A stretch of 64,000 bases of DNA from Macrocystis pyrifera (lineage: Eukaryota > Sar > Phaeophyceae > Laminariales > Laminariaceae). Of this stretch, positions 1 through 11,814 are shown one piece after another. The translations under genes were made by a program, and so were the position numbers. Location: contig JASSKH010000009.1 in NCBI GenBank assembly GCA_031763025.1, positions 6,578,512 through 6,642,511 of the forward strand. The letters are read 5' to 3'. Below the pieces are notes generated by a model that saw only the letters and a list, made by a program, of their open reading frames with translations, ran no database searches and was not told the DNA's origin. Positions within the stretch are counted from its first letter, which is position 1. Every line of letters starts with the position of its first letter.

Positions 1-1327
1 CACAATGAAAGTAACGCCTATGGGCAGATATCTCTGTCGATATGATGACCGTTCCACGAACCTTTCCCGAAACTTGTCCTCCACACTTTCCTTTTTATAG
101 ACGCATCGCTCGGCACTATCTCCATAAATGTTGGGGCCGTTGTGATTCAGTATGGATACGCAAACTGTCCTCAGTTTTGGAGACTCAGCCGTGGTAGCGT
201 TTTTTAGCGCTAGAAGTATCGTATCTCCGCTGTCGAAAAACACCAGCTCGGGAAAAAATCGTCCGAGGAGGGGTGATGTCTTAGCGCTACAATAGACGGG
301 CGAAAAACAAAATCGCCCTTGCCCTCTATAAGACGGGGGGGGCACAGACGGCAGTAATGAGAAGTCACGACGGACTCGACAACCAGGTACCCCCCCCCCC
401 CCATGTTTAGACAGCATGTTTTGGTTCTGCTTGTTATGTTCCATCCAAGAACTGTGTAAGGCGCTGCGATTGTGTTTTTTCAACGTGGCTGGGTGCGAAC
501 TGCTGAGTGATGAGGGGCATTCGTTGATGCGCGCGAGAGGTCCGGGATATTTTTGTGCGCTTTGTCTTCGCGGACAAGGTATACCTGTGTAGGAGAGCTA
601 AATCTGTCCGTCCGTTGGCGCTGTGCCTGTGTGGAGTATGGAGGCTTTCGCGGACTTGGTGTCCGTTGGATAGAGGGTTGCTGCATGCAGGAGCGGTGAA
701 GCGTATCCGTTGGGACAAAAAGACGCTCCGCCCGCATTCATTCGCGCCCGTGCGCCTCTTTCTTGCGGCCTCCCGCTATCACAGGAGACCATAGTAAATA
801 GGACCAAATATTGTTAGTAAGAATAGGTAAATATAAAGTTTTTTTTTTAATGTATTCCATAGGTCCTATTAACTATGGACCCCCGAAAAAGTGTGTTGAC
901 GGTGATTTTTTTTTTTTTTGTGGTTTTGTGTGCTTTTTTTGTTCATGTGTAGTGTTGTGGGTGTGTTGTTGTGTTTGTGTGATGTTGTGTTATTTCATTG
1001 CGTTGAGGATGTGCGTGTTCTGGTGGCTTTGTTGGGTTCCTGTGTTGTTGCAGTTTTTGTTCTTCGGTGTGTTTCGTATTGATATGTTGTTCTGCTCCTT
1101 GTATTGCTCATGCCCACGTAGTCTTCTCTTGTTCATACGTTCTTGTGCTACCGTGCTCGACTTTTGCTGTGCTCTCAACGTTCTTGTGCTCGCGCGTCTT
1201 CTCGCAGTGTTATTTTTTGTTTTGTTCATGTTCTGATGTTCCTGTGTGTTCGCTTTCTTACGTTCTTGTGTCGTTGTATTACTGTTTTCAATCTGTTTTT
1301 TTTTTTTTTTTTTTTTTTTTTTTTCAG
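1..1327. other. 5' part of ferredoxin-like gene, intron or upstream DNA
   Basis: No convincing exon is visible here. The first recognisable ferredoxin exon begins at 1,328 with one leftover base, so an upstream exon ending in phase 2 must exist, either in this stretch or left of the window. The stretch contains a foldback element (about 787-891) and a T/G-rich tract from 900 to 1,324 that ends in a long poly-T just before the acceptor CAG at 1,325-1,327. Open frames across the T-rich part are low-complexity Phe/Cys/Val strings and are not called as genes. Confidence 0.5.
787..891 (+). repeat. Foldback element F1, copy 1
   Basis: About 105 bp, arms ACCATAGTAAATAGGACC (left) and complement of GGTCCTATTAACTATGG (right), with the F1 core AAATATTGTTAGTAAGAATAGG. 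Arms are of mixed subtype and the left end is damaged. Confidence 0.75.
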
Positions 1328-1466
1328 TGAAATCACCCTGGTCATCAAGCGGCTGGTGAAGAGGGAGACGATCAGCGTCAAGTTCGAGCTCCCCGGCGGC
1401 ACGCGAGACCACGAGATCAAGGCGGGGAGCAACCTGAGGGGGGAGATGATCCGCCTAGACGTTCCC
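1328..1466 (+). CDS. [2Fe-2S] ferredoxin-like protein, exon n-2
   Basis: This exon encodes a beta-rich segment starting EITLVIKRLVKRETISVKF, typical of the N-terminal strands of a ferredoxin fold, and ends at LDVP. The acceptor is a long poly-T followed by CAG (1,325-1,327) and the donor is GTAAGT at 1,467. One base completes a split codon at the start, and the end is in phase 0, matching the next exon. The 5' exons, including any plastid transit peptide, were not found. Identity rests on the following two exons. Confidence 0.7.
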
Positions 1467-2673
1467 GTAAGTTTCCCGCTAGACTCCAAACCCGCTTCCT
1501 CGGGGGTTCCGACGCAGGCATAAGCCTCGGCTGAATCGAACGCCAGAGTTGAGGCTCCTGCAGCAAGTCTGCTGTATCGGCTCAGATCTGCTCTCTCGCG
1601 CTTCTACGCGATGACTAGAGCGAGAAGCACTTCCTCTGAATGTAGGGGGTCGGCAGGGCCAACACCCACCCCCGTTTTTTTTTTTCGGGTCCCTAAACAT
1701 ACGGGGGGGTGGGGGGGGGGGGGAGTGGGTGGGGGGTAATACCAGAGCCAAGAAAGCGCAATTTAATTGATGATTCCCAAAAACAGATGCCACTTTTTTT
1801 TTTTTGGTCCAGAAATGTCACCATTCTGGTTCGTTTCTCGTGTTGACCTTGGCGAGGATTGTGTACCTGGTGTAGGTCGTTTTCTGTGCTCTTGGTCGCG
1901 ATCACATTTTTTTTTTTTTCCGGGGGGGGCGGTTACAAACATGCCATCCTCTCTTCAGCCAACTGTGGCGCCTGGGGCCAATCCTGGATCCTGGGCTATC
2001 CTCGGGATTTCTACTGATGTGTACTAATAGGCGTGCATGCTGCTGCTCGAACCGGAACACGTAACCGACGGAGACTGGGAACGTCACCGGCCATATATAC
2101 CTATGGCGCACATGATATGATTATGTTTCTCTCGTCGGCTTTGATCTGGACCCAGCTGCCGAGCCGGGCGTGCAGCGATGCTGGCGCGCCGGGCTTTCGC
2201 TGAGTTCAGAGGTGCAGGCTTGTACGCGAAGAAACCGTAAGGCTACTGCCTCTGTGCTCCGGCGTGCGCTCGTACGCACTTCTGCGCGATGGTTGCTCTC
2301 GCAAAACGCGCCGCCTGCTGGGGGCTGAAGGCGCACACACGCTGTTTTGAGGCTCATGAGACATATGCGATTGTTTGTTTACGAACCTAAACAAGACGAT
2401 GCCCGTAAAGTATCTCTTTTGAGTAAACGCCTTGGACAGATGCACCAACCCCCCACTGCATGATCTACTGGAGCTTTTTTTTCGGGGCGGAGGTGGGGGT
2501 CCTGATCCTGCATCATCTACAGCGCATGTCGCCGGGTCGGAGGGCTGTACGTAGGATGTGCATGAGTCTGAGCGCATGTCTCCTGGGTCGGATATGTTCT
2601 ACCTGGTGTAGTAGACAGATCCTGCACACCTTATGTGCGATCATAACGCTAGGGTACGATCTGGATGGTCTGT

Positions 2674-2782
2674 TATTACAGGGGACCATAGTAAATGGGA
2701 CCAAATAGTGCTAGTAAAAAAGGTGAAAAAATAGGTTTTTGTGTGTACCGTAGGTCCTATTTACTACGGTCCCCCGTAATAG
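2674..2782 (+). repeat. Foldback element F1, copy 2
   Basis: Starts TATTACAGGGGACCATAG and ends CCCCCGTAATAG; both arms are of the A subtype (ATAGTAAAT). TA flanks the TTAC/GTAA termini on both sides. Confidence 0.85.
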
Positions 2783-3941
2783 TATAGATGATCTACTGGC
2801 CGTACATCGTGATATTGTTCGACGTGTAAACTCTATAAATCTCTCACTCACTTTTTCGTGCCATCCGCCCTTCTCTCGAGGTACGTGCTGTATGTGCTGC
2901 GCCGCCTGCAGTCGCGAGACAGACGTGGTAGAACAGCAGGATCACCATATACGCTGTATACCGGAGAACATGTGTGTGTTGTCTTCGCGTTTGAATCGCC
3001 CTTTCTGCCAGGTTTCATCAGTACACCCAGTGTCCGTCCTGATTCCTTATCCTGGAGAGATGACTAATTCTGTCGTCAGACTGTGAGACAGAGAAAGGCC
3101 ATCCCCCCCCCCCCCCCCCCAAATTCATGGGTATTAAAGCAAGTGAAATGCCAGCGCAACCGGGTACGAGAACACAGCAACACAAGCTAGACCAGAAAAT
3201 AAGGACAAAATAAACGGTAATAAAACAAGAATAAATTCTCGGGAGAAAATGGGCTATGGTGATATGAACCCACCATGAACCCAGTACCCACGTGTCCTCG
3301 TATGTTTCCGATACCAGATTTGGTTCGGAATAATATGTGTTCCCCCGTAATTTCTCCTTCGTGTGAAGGTTGCACTCGACACCGCACGTTTCCCGGCGCG
3401 TATGGACAGACCTGTACGATGGGAATCGGTTGACATTCGGTAGTCGATGGATGTTCGGATAATCGGCAAGTCACGCGTTGGAATTGTCTACAATCAGCAA
3501 CAATGAGTATACGGTATAGTCGGTTCCGGTACGCTGTATTCGGTATTCAGCAAAGCGGTTCTCGGCGGTAAAATCGGTAATTTGAGCAACTTAAGCTCTG
3601 TTGATGGGGAGGGTCTGTTTATGAGAGACAGAACGAATGTTTGCTATGTATAGCGCAGGAATGCGTGCCAACGCGCTACTTCTGGTCCTGCTGCTGCTGC
3701 TGAAATATCGGTATGGTATAGTCGCCGTATATTTCGATACCTGCCTCTTGTACTCTGTGTTGCTGTCATATTTCGGCTCCCTCAAAACGGTATATGTACC
3801 CCTCATGAGGTCATATAAAGGCCGTATACATTCGCGGCTTGCAACGATGAGAGTCTCGACGAAATGCTCGATCTCACAGCATAATGTTCTTTTGTTTGTT
3901 CTTATTTTTATAATAGTCTGCTTACTGTCCTCTTTTGCAAG

Positions 3942-4031
3942 GTGTACGACCCGCAAACAATGCGATACGACCAGCCGTACGCCACCGGCAACTGCGCGGG
4001 AGAGGGCACCTGTGGTACATGCTTTGTCGAG
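3942..4031 (+). CDS. [2Fe-2S] ferredoxin-like protein, iron-sulfur cluster exon
   Basis: Thirty codons carry the cluster-binding loop NCAGEGTCGTCFVE, i.e. C-x5-C-x2-C, with an upstream YDQPYATGN segment. The exon is in phase 0 at both ends, between acceptor CAAG and donor GTTAGT. The Cys spacing and the GTC-GTC loop are those of plastid ferredoxin-like proteins of the NDF4/PnsB3 type rather than the photosynthetic ferredoxin loop. A fourth Cys is in the next exon, 34 residues after the third, so all four ligands are present. The likely role is electron transfer or a structural cluster in a plastid complex; the partner is unknown. Confidence 0.8.
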
Positions 4032-4557
4032 GTTAGTCCATACTGCTTTTTTTTTTTATTCTCCTTTTGTTTTTTGCGAGGTTTCGGCAATCAACCCCAC
4101 CCTGCGCCACCCCCCACCCACCCAACCTCCCACCTGCCGCCTCTCTCTGGCATACTGTCCGGGAGCGTGTGACCGGCTAACTGAAGGAGGAATGATGGTG
4201 CATGTTCCCCGTTCCCCCCCCCCCCCCCCCCCCCCCCTCCCTGAGTACCCCCCCCCCCCCCCTGCTGTTGTTGTTTTTATTGTTGTGGTGGTTGTTTTTT
4301 CCGTTGTTGTTGCTGTTGCATTGGCATTTGCTGTTACATGAGTTGCTGCGGTTGTTCTTCTTGCTTCTATTGTTGCTGTTGCTGCTGTTGCTGTCATTGG
4401 TTGTTGCTGTGGTCATTTCTTGTTGCTGATGATGTTGATGTTGTTACTGCTGCTGCTGCTGCTGCTGGTGTTGCTGTTGCTGTTGCTGTTACATTTTATT
4501 GTTGATGCCATTTGCTGTTGCTGTTGCTGTTCTACACTGTTGTCGTTGGTGTTGCAG

Positions 4558-4749
4558 GTTCAACAGGGGCAAGAGCTCCTCTCATCCCCCGAGCGAGAGG
4601 AGCTGATGCTGCTTTCGCAGGGACGACTGCCCGTCCGCTGGCGACTGTCCTGCAGGATCGTCGTCGGAACAGAAAACAAGTCGGGGACTGTGCGGGTCAA
4701 GGCGGTGCCGCAGGCGCAGTGGAGGTCGCAGCGAAGCAGCAGCAAGTGA
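4558..4749 (+). CDS. [2Fe-2S] ferredoxin-like protein (NDF4/PnsB3-like), last exon
   Basis: Sixty-four codons end at TGA 4,747-4,749. The segment VQQGQELLSSPEREEL followed by WRLSCRIVVG and a C-terminal VPQAQW resembles the tail of plant NDF4 (photosynthetic NDH subcomplex B subunit), in which a Trp-Arg-Leu-x-Cys strand supplies the last cluster ligand. The acceptor is GTTGCAG, preceded by a (TTG/CTG)n tract. The C-terminus after VKAVPQ is basic and Ser-rich. Secondary red-derived plastid genomes lack ndh genes, so if this is a brown alga the protein probably works outside an NDH complex. Family recognition is from memory, not from a search. Confidence 0.75.
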   Translation, partial: VQQGQELLSSPEREELMLLSQGRLPVRWRLSCRIVVGTENKSGTVRVKAVPQAQWRSQRSSSK

Positions 4750-7700
4750 AACCGTCGGCAGTGGCGTCGTAGTGAATGGGGCGGCAGCGTAATAGTGAAA
4801 GACGCGGCGTAGTTGTGAATGAAGCGGCGTGATTTCGAAGGAAGCGGCGTCATTGTGAAGGGAGCGGCGTATTTCTGGGGACGTACAGTAGTTGTTCGTG
4901 CAAAAACGTCTTGGGTCGATTTTTGTTTTTTGTGTTTTTTTTTTTAGAATCAATCAGATATATCCGCGTGTTTAGAGGCGTTGTGAATATGCCACGGAGC
5001 CGTGCTTTCGGGCCAGGTGAGCAAGCAGCGTATCATATATCGTGACTACGTTAGCAGTAGATTGTTGTACGTTGGACCGTTATCGGGTTCGCACTGCTGT
5101 TTCACACCTGGGATAGGTACATCGATTCTTAATTCATGATCTAGACCTGTCAAAAGGCAGAAGTGTTCCCGTTCTTGTGTGGTTTCAGCTCATGTCACCG
5201 GGTGGGACACGACCTACAATAGCGCATGTTTCTCGGGGTTGGGTCTGCCCTGTAAGGCAGATTCTGCACAACCCCTCGCAACGGTAGGTGAGGACCTGGA
5301 CCATCTATCTGCAGATAGATATATAGGTCATGACGTCTAGATGATCTGTCCGATGTGTGCACTTTTTTCTTGTTTTTTTTTTTTTTCCGGGTTGTCTGTT
5401 ATCGCCGCCGTTGTCGCCGTTTCCGCGGTTTCGTAGTTGTCGTCCGGTACCTCCACTCTGCCTGGTGTACGAGGTATTCGCTTAGTCCCGCCACATTGTT
5501 GTGGCACCGTCACGGCGGATACATAGATCAACGATCTACCTACCTACAGACAGATCATCATATAGATCGTCTACCACTGCAGGTTCTAAGCTGCCGATAT
5601 GTGATGCTGTTGCAGGATCTGTATGGTGCATAACCCAGGAAAGCATGGCCTACGGTAGGTCATGCACGTTGTACGGCTCCCACCCGGCAGCACGAGCTAT
5701 AGATGATACCGATTATACAGATCAGGAATATGTCTTCCTTGAAATATCTAGATCAAGTGGGAACGATCTGTAGATAATCTGTAGATGACCTGTAGATGAT
5801 CTGTGGATGATCTGTCCGACGTGTGAAATACCGCAAAGTGCGTTCAGTTCGCACGGGGTTGCTCGATTTTCCCAGAACGAGAAATTTTGCCAATACCCGT
5901 ACAACAAGGTTGTTTCTCGGAAAGTGATCTGGTCGGGAGAAGAGCCTTCCGAAAGGAGAATATTCGACTTTGCACTCGTATAGCACCTGTACCGTTGTCA
6001 TGAGAAAAACGACCGTTGAAAAAACGATCGCACGCTCCTGTGCGAAGTCAGCGCTCTTTCTGTGGTATATGTTCGTTGACGGGCAGCGGTCAAGGACCGC
6101 CGCCAGTCAAGGACCGCCGCCAGGCAAGGAAGTCACACAATAAAAATAGGTAATACTCGTAGTCGGTCTAAGTGGTCTTGACGTGTCAGAACTTGACCCA
6201 TCACCCGATTTGTTTGACCGCAGGGGGTCACCGTCACAACTCTTGACAGGTGACAGGGTTCCGGGGTGTAGGGGTAAATTGGCGGTGCTCCGCGCACGGG
6301 CCGTTGTGGGTTTGTGGGTTGGATGGGTGGATGGGTTGAGCGGGTTGGTGGGTATTGGGTGGCATCTATCTATCTGTAGAGCGGCTGAGGCACGGGATCG
6401 ATCGGTTGGTTTTGCAACTGTTTTCACCGCCCCCCGCACGCGATCCGACAAGATATATTTCACCCACAAGCGAATTGTGGAAACTGTTCAAGAATTCGAG
6501 TAGAGATGAGTACAACAGTAGTAGAGAGAACTATCAGCGTGATGATAGTGAAATACAAGTATGAGGTATATACGGTTGGACCCTTTTTGTGGCCATCTGA
6601 AGGTTCCTCAACTTTTACGGCCAGGCTGGTCGGTGCCGTAGCAGGACACCGTTATGGTCGGAAATTTAAGGAGCGTTCGTACATGAAAATGAAGGCCCAA
6701 TTGTTCCTCGTATTTCCGACCAGAGTGGTGTAAAGTTACCATTGCCTGAATACAACGGGCTTGAAAACAGCTGGCGGGTTTTAAGGAATGTAGGAAGTTA
6801 CTACTGTTGCCTGTGAATATAATGGGCTTTTGAGTAATGCCGGGCATGTTCTAGGAATGTAGGTTTCCACCACAGAAGAGGCGTTCGCGCGTAATTGCGT
6901 CAGTAATGGGGGGGGGGGGGGGGAGGGTTGGTTCTGTTGTTTGATGCGCTTTTGCAGGCTGTTGTTGGCTTGTGCCGCGGCCAGGCCGCGCCGGAGCCTA
7001 GTAAGTGTGTAGCGGTTTTGGTAAGGTGGGGTGGAAAGAGGGTCGAGAAAGTTGGATGCGGCTAGAATATCACAAAAAAATGATCAAAGGTTGTCGTCGT
7101 GACGTCGTGCGTGCGATACGGCTATAGCACAGGCGGGAGCGAGCGATAGGGTCGGATGCGGCTACAATATCACAAGAACCATACGAGAGGGTAGCTGTGG
7201 CGGTGCGATACACGGCTAAAATATCACACGCCGAAAATTAAAGATGAAATGAGGAAACCAATGTGTCGGACTGATAGAAGCATCAGAAGCTTATGAACGA
7301 TGCGGCATGTGGGGTATGAAAACGAGTCAGTCCAGTGCACTAATGGTGACTGTTTGGGGCACGAACTACTACTGTAGTAGAGAAGTGTGGGTGGGAACTG
7401 GCGTGGGCGAGATTTGAAAAGCGCGAAAAGAGTTCGACTGCAGTATTTTTTTTTCGAACCGCTTCGTACTTGTTCCCGTCTTTAGAACACACTTAAAACC
7501 TTTGCTTCAGGATACCGCCGCGATGTACGAGTACATGTACACCACTTTAATTACAAGCAAGGGTGTTCCCAGAGGAGGAATAAATCCTTAAATTAGTTTT
7601 AACCCCCTTGCGGGCCCCCGAAATGTCGACCATAACAATGGTTGGTAACTTTTGGTGTCATCAACCGTCTGTGAGCATGCAGCGGGAGCGCCAAGCAGCA

Positions 7701-9379
7701 GCACGTACGGGAAGTTAGGATAATCTCACACCCGTGCTGTGTGCCGTACGTACGACTCCTCGGATCGAAACTACTCGGGCACTAATGTTATTGTTTCTGG
7801 CCGACGTCTTTCGCGAGCGTAACGTTCCTGCCTTTGGCCGCTTTTTCTAGGCCTGACCAATCCCTGAAATTTCCATGCCTCCGTCCAGCCTTGTATCAAA
7901 TGGTAACACCTAGGGAGCAGCAGGGCAACGCCTGCTTTGCCCTACGATGTGCATTTCCCCCCCATGGTTCGTGCAGTGGCCGGTGCTGTAATCGTCACTT
8001 ACTTGTTGTGTAGTCAGTTTTCCGCTTTGTTCAGAACTGCAGTCTCGTTCTGGGGACAAACTACTTAGAGTTTGAGCGCTTTGCCCTCAAAACGGGACTG
8101 CAGCTCTAGAGGGGTTAAGTAAATAATGAAGGAAATACTGAAGGGAGCGTGTATCTGGGGGCGGCAGGACCCTGGCCGTCGAGTGAGTCCCTCTAGCAAG
8201 CTCGAAACGCCTCCTCCTGAAAAACCGGCGCGTTTTTTCGCGCGGCGCCTTCTCTCCCGCGGACGAAGGACGCCACTCGCTCGTGTGGTCCGAAGCGCAC
8301 AGCGCGCGCACTGAGTGAACTGTGCTCTGTTCAAATCCATTTGAGAAAAAAAAAAAATGGACATCAGGTAGGGAGGCCCGCCGTGGTGCGCGAGCTCCGA
8401 GCAAACAGGCCCCACCGGTCCACTCTCGAGGGTGTTTTCTCAAGGTCGGTTCCTGGGTCTGGCCCAATCAATCAATCAATCAATCAATCAAGCAATGCCA
8501 TCGTGTCGCAAAATATATGTTGCAACATCACGCACAATATTTTTGTATGGGGTAGGGGTGGATAAAATTTATCAACAAATGGCTTTGAGCTAGTGTGGAT
8601 TAATTGGGGAGACTACTGTATGCTTTGTTCGAAAATTTGGAAAATAAGTATTTTCTGGTTTCGGGGAGACGAAACGTGGAGTAGTGCTACTTGTGTGTTA
8701 TTTAAATATTTATTTTCGAACCAGAGGGAGACGAAATACTGAGTTGAATGGGATGTGGGTGCCGCTTATTGCTGATTACTTGGTGATATACTTACCGGTA
8801 TTTTCCGAGTTCGGGGAGATGAAATAGAGCTCCACACAAAAAAGCACGTAACGCACTCCCATCGCAGCGGCACGCGTCGAAACACGGAAAAGACTCAAGG
8901 CCGCTGGCTGGTTCGTGTTTTAATCATTGTGCGGCCACATGTGAATTAATCTACACTGGGTCGCGCTAACGCGCACGTTCCAAACGAATAAGGACAATAA
9001 TTACAGTAGCTTATATATCTAGACTATTCCTTTGTTTCCTAAGTTAAGCTTCGATCACCAGCGAGCTCGTGCGACTATCTCTATTTGTACGATACTGTCG
9101 CCGTTGCTTAAGGGGAACAAGCTACAGCAGCCGAGGTCGGAAAGCCGCCGCGGGCAGACCACGCGAATAGTGTAAGAAGAGCGTCACACGCCTCCAAGCA
9201 ACCCGTACAACGGTGTTCCGCAGTAGAGGTCCCTCGCAGCAACACGCGGGGGGTTGCGCTTCGCTTCCGCTCGTACTACCCGTACGGCAGCAGCAGCAGC
9301 AGCAGTGATTGAAATTTCCCTCGTGGGTATACTCAGGCCGCCCGCGCTCCGTTTAGCCTTGAAAGGCCACCAGAGATCT
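4750..9379. other. Intergenic region without recognised genes
   Basis: No exon with plausible splice sites and protein-like composition was found on either strand. Contents seen: GATCT-rich satellite-like pieces (5,290-5,830), short repeats of the type 'cggctacaatatcacaa' around 7,060-7,220, a small foldback F2 copy (8,034-8,119), an (AATC)n microsatellite (8,463-8,492) and AT-rich DNA at 8,500-9,100. The part just above 9,380 would contain the 3' untranslated region of gene L. Confidence 0.5.
8034..8119. repeat. Foldback element F2, copy 1
   Basis: About 85 bp, arms ACTGCAGTCTCGTTCTGGGGAC and complement of CAAAACGGGACTGCAG around a short AAACTACTTAGAGTTTGAGCG core. Confidence 0.75.
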
Positions 9380-9393
9380 CTACACTCCATCGT
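9380..9393 (-). CDS. Gene L exon 18 (proposed): 14-base terminal coding exon
   Basis: After acceptor AACAACAG, the bases complete the split codon of exon 17 to read Y-D-G-V and stop TAG. Together with exon 17 this gives GLSPYDGV at the C-terminus, a common way for ankyrin arrays to end (G-x-TP-Y-D/E-G). The exon is too short to be sure of; a different downstream exon is possible. Confidence 0.4.
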
Positions 9394-9451
9394 CTGTTGT
9401 TTTTTAGAGATATTATACCGTGGGCGGGAACCAGAGTCGGGGCGGGGGGGG

Positions 9452-9713
9452 GTCGCGACGTCAAGAGTTTTAAGTTTCGCGCGGTGATAGTGACACGGCT
9501 GGCGTGGTATGGTTTTATGAAGGCGTCTGGATGAAAGACAGCGTGCTTAGGAAATTCAACCACTCCAACGGCCGAACTCGCAGTCGCAACGTCAAGAGTT
9601 TTAAGTTTCGCGCGATGATAGTGACGCGGTTGGCGTGATATGGTTTCATGAAAGCGTCTGGATGGAAGGCAGCGTGCTTCAGAAATTCGACCACTCCGTC
9701 GACCGAACTCGTA
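9452..9713 (+). repeat. Tandem duplication, 131-bp unit
   Basis: Two units (9,452-9,582 and 9,583-9,713) share GTCAAGAGTTTTAAGTTTCG, ATAGTGAC and GCGTCTGGATG words with scattered substitutions. They lie in the intron between exons 17 and 18 of gene L. Confidence 0.8.
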
Positions 9714-9920
9714 GCTGACATGTTTTCAACAGCTCGTCAACAGCAGTATGTACGCCACATCGACAAAAGAAAACTCTCAGGAAACAGTGCGCGGTATCCG
9801 CGTCGCCTCGCGCGCAGTCTATTAAAGCAAATAGCAGAGCTCGTTTACAAATGCCTCCAAACATTCAAACGCAACTCCATACTTCCGAACAGAGTCGGTG
9901 GTACCGATGCTACTACTCAC

Positions 9921-10095
9921 AAGGCGAGAGCCCTTCTTTATTCACGACGGCGTCGTCTGCCCCGTTATTGATGAGGAACTCCCCCATCTGACCGCTGGTG
10001 TCGAAGGACATCGCGAAGTGCAGCGCGGTGTTTCCAGTGGAGTTGGCGTGGTTGACGTTGGCGCCGCGCCGGACCAGAAACTCCACGACGGGCAT
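9921..10095 (-). CDS. Gene L exon 17: ankyrin repeats
   Basis: Acceptor TTTTTTGGAAG; reads MPVVEFLVRRGANVNHANST, then GNTALHFAMS, EFLINNGADDAVVNKEGLSP. Two clear ankyrin repeats (LL-x3-GA-x-V/D; GNTALHFA). Donor GTGAGT at 9,915-9,920, phase 1. The spacing and the final NKEGLSP indicate that the protein ends within a few residues, consistent with the short exon proposed at 9,380-9,393. Confidence 0.8.
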
Positions 10096-10332
10096 CTTCC
10101 AAAAAACGCGGCAGGCCGGCAGGCAGCGAACGAACGAACGAACGAACGAAGGGATGAAATGAAACGAGCGAGCGAACGGTGAAAAGCGTGGCATCAGAAG
10201 AGGACGTCAGAAGAGGGGATTGATTCCAAGGCTGTTCACGGGCTGGGTTGTGTGACATGGAGTAGTATTGGACTATAGAATGGTCATCGGAGTAGCCGTA
10301 CTAGTATCATCAAGGCCCTGTCAGTGATATAA

Positions 10333-10670
10333 GGATAACCGTGGGCTGGGAAATCGATTGATATTTTACCCCTATAGCTCAGTAGGTAATGCCTTCACAC
10401 TTGGCGTCGTCGAGGACACGGGTTCTCACTTCGAACAATTCTATTTTTAGAAACGCTACGCTTTCGCGTGCGTCTCTAAAGACACATCTCCCTGGTTGCC
10501 CAGGTATTGAAACGAAGCGCGGTCGGGCCAACCCGCGGCCGTATGCGATATCGTTGCGCCCCAAAGATCCCGCCGTTCAGAGAGGGGGAGAGTGTTCTAA
10601 GGGTTACCCTGGGCTGAGTAAATCGATCGACCTTTTACCCCTATAGCTCGGTGGGCAGCACCTTCACAGT
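10333..10670 (+). repeat. Duplicated 70-bp segment with tRNA A-box-like word
   Basis: Segments 10,333-10,402 and 10,601-10,670 share GGGCTG, AAATCGAT, TTTACCCCTATAGCTC and CCTTCACA words. TAGCTCAGTAGG (10,375 on) matches the internal A-box form TRGYNNARNNGG. No good B-box or clover leaf is found, so this is not called a tRNA; a tRNA-derived SINE remnant is possible. Confidence 0.45.
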
Positions 10671-10677
10671 TTGGTCA

Positions 10678-10875
10678 AACCTCACAGGTCAGGTTAGGTC
10701 AGGTCGAGTCGGGTCAGGTCGAGTAAGGTTGGCGCAACGTGATCCGTGAGAGCTTGAAACCTCCCGACCGGACCCGACCCGACCCGACCCGACCCGACCC
10801 GACCCGAGCTGGTCTGAGTCGATCCGACCCGACCGGACCAGACCGGACCGGACCGGACCGAACCGGACCCGTGTT
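10678..10875. repeat. Pentanucleotide array with complementary halves
   Basis: GGTCA/GGTCG-type units on the left (10,678-10,735) and (GACCC)n/(GACCG)n on the right (10,770-10,875). The two halves can pair. Confidence 0.75.
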
Positions 10876-10947
10876 CGTTTATTAAGTGATCAACCCCGGA
10901 AGATGCTACCGGCGGGAGGCCGTATCGAGCCCAAAGGTACTTCTTTT

Positions 10948-11029
10948 GTTCGTTTATAAAGGATAAACCACCGAGCTACTCAGTCAGCGCTGACTGAGTA
11001 GCGCGGTGGTTTATCCTTTATAATCGAAC
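10948..11029. repeat. Near-perfect 82-bp palindrome
   Basis: Two arms of 41 bp with about two mismatches, from GTTCGTTTATAAAGGATAAA to TTTATCCTTTATAATCGAAC, centred on GTCAGCGCTGAC at 10,983-10,994. Can form a long hairpin without a loop. Related palindromes lie at 49.1-49.4 kb. Confidence 0.9.
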
Positions 11030-11715
11030 AACCCGTGCGATTTCGCAAAATTCCTGATCCAACCCGCGGGTCGGGTCACGACCCTTGAAGAGCCCTGCAA
11101 GCAATAGTTTGTATCACACCCCTTGGACCTGTGCCTATAGAGCTGACTTCTCTGCTTCACTGCGTGCTCCACTCTCCACTCGCATGTGAATCAACACCTA
11201 CCACTACGTAACTGGGCAAGAGGTGGTGCCTCTTTAAGGCTACGTAAAAAAAGTACCATCAATTACACCGCGTTGGTCTACGTAGCCGGCAGGTCAAACT
11301 TCTTCCGTATTCATCAGTACAAAAAGCACATTATTTTCTATCGTAAGCCTCGAGAATATTGCGCATCGGAGCAGCGACAGCAGCAGCAGCAGCAGCGCGT
11401 TCATTTGAAGCTGTATTTTTTCTGTACGGTACAGATCAAAGCACAGGGGACGGAAGAGAGAGGGCAGCATAGAGGGAGGTGCGAAGCATGAGCCCCTTTT
11501 TCTTGGAACAATTATGATGATGATAGTCCATTGCCACATATGTACGTGAAAAAACTTGTGTACGGAAGACCACTCTGTCCCCGAAGGTAAGGACCTTTGT
11601 CCCTATTTATTTGCACAAAAAATATCCCTTGTATTGCCATGCAGAATACGAGTACGTAAGGCGAGGGGAAAACGGTTGGGCTGGAAGGGAGAGGTATACG
11701 GGTGAGCATTACATT

Positions 11716-11810
11716 GAAAAAAGCGAGGGGAGGGGGTGGGGGGGGGGGGGGGGGGGTGGGGTGGGGGTGGGGGGGTGGGGCGGGGCGGGGGGGGGTGGGG
11801 GGTGGGGGGC
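11716..11810 (+). repeat. G-rich (GGGGT)n tract
   Basis: Nearly pure G/T run immediately after (minus sense) the donor of gene L exon 16; strong G-quadruplex potential on plus. Confidence 0.85.
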
Positions 11811-11814
11811 ATAC

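Noticed and set aside
811-1412. Open frames rich in Phe, Cys and Val
   Set aside because: Produced by the T/G-rich intron tract; no splice or composition support.
6183-6503. 106-codon plus frame in the intergenic region
   Set aside because: No recognisable words, no splice support, ordinary composition for a chance frame.
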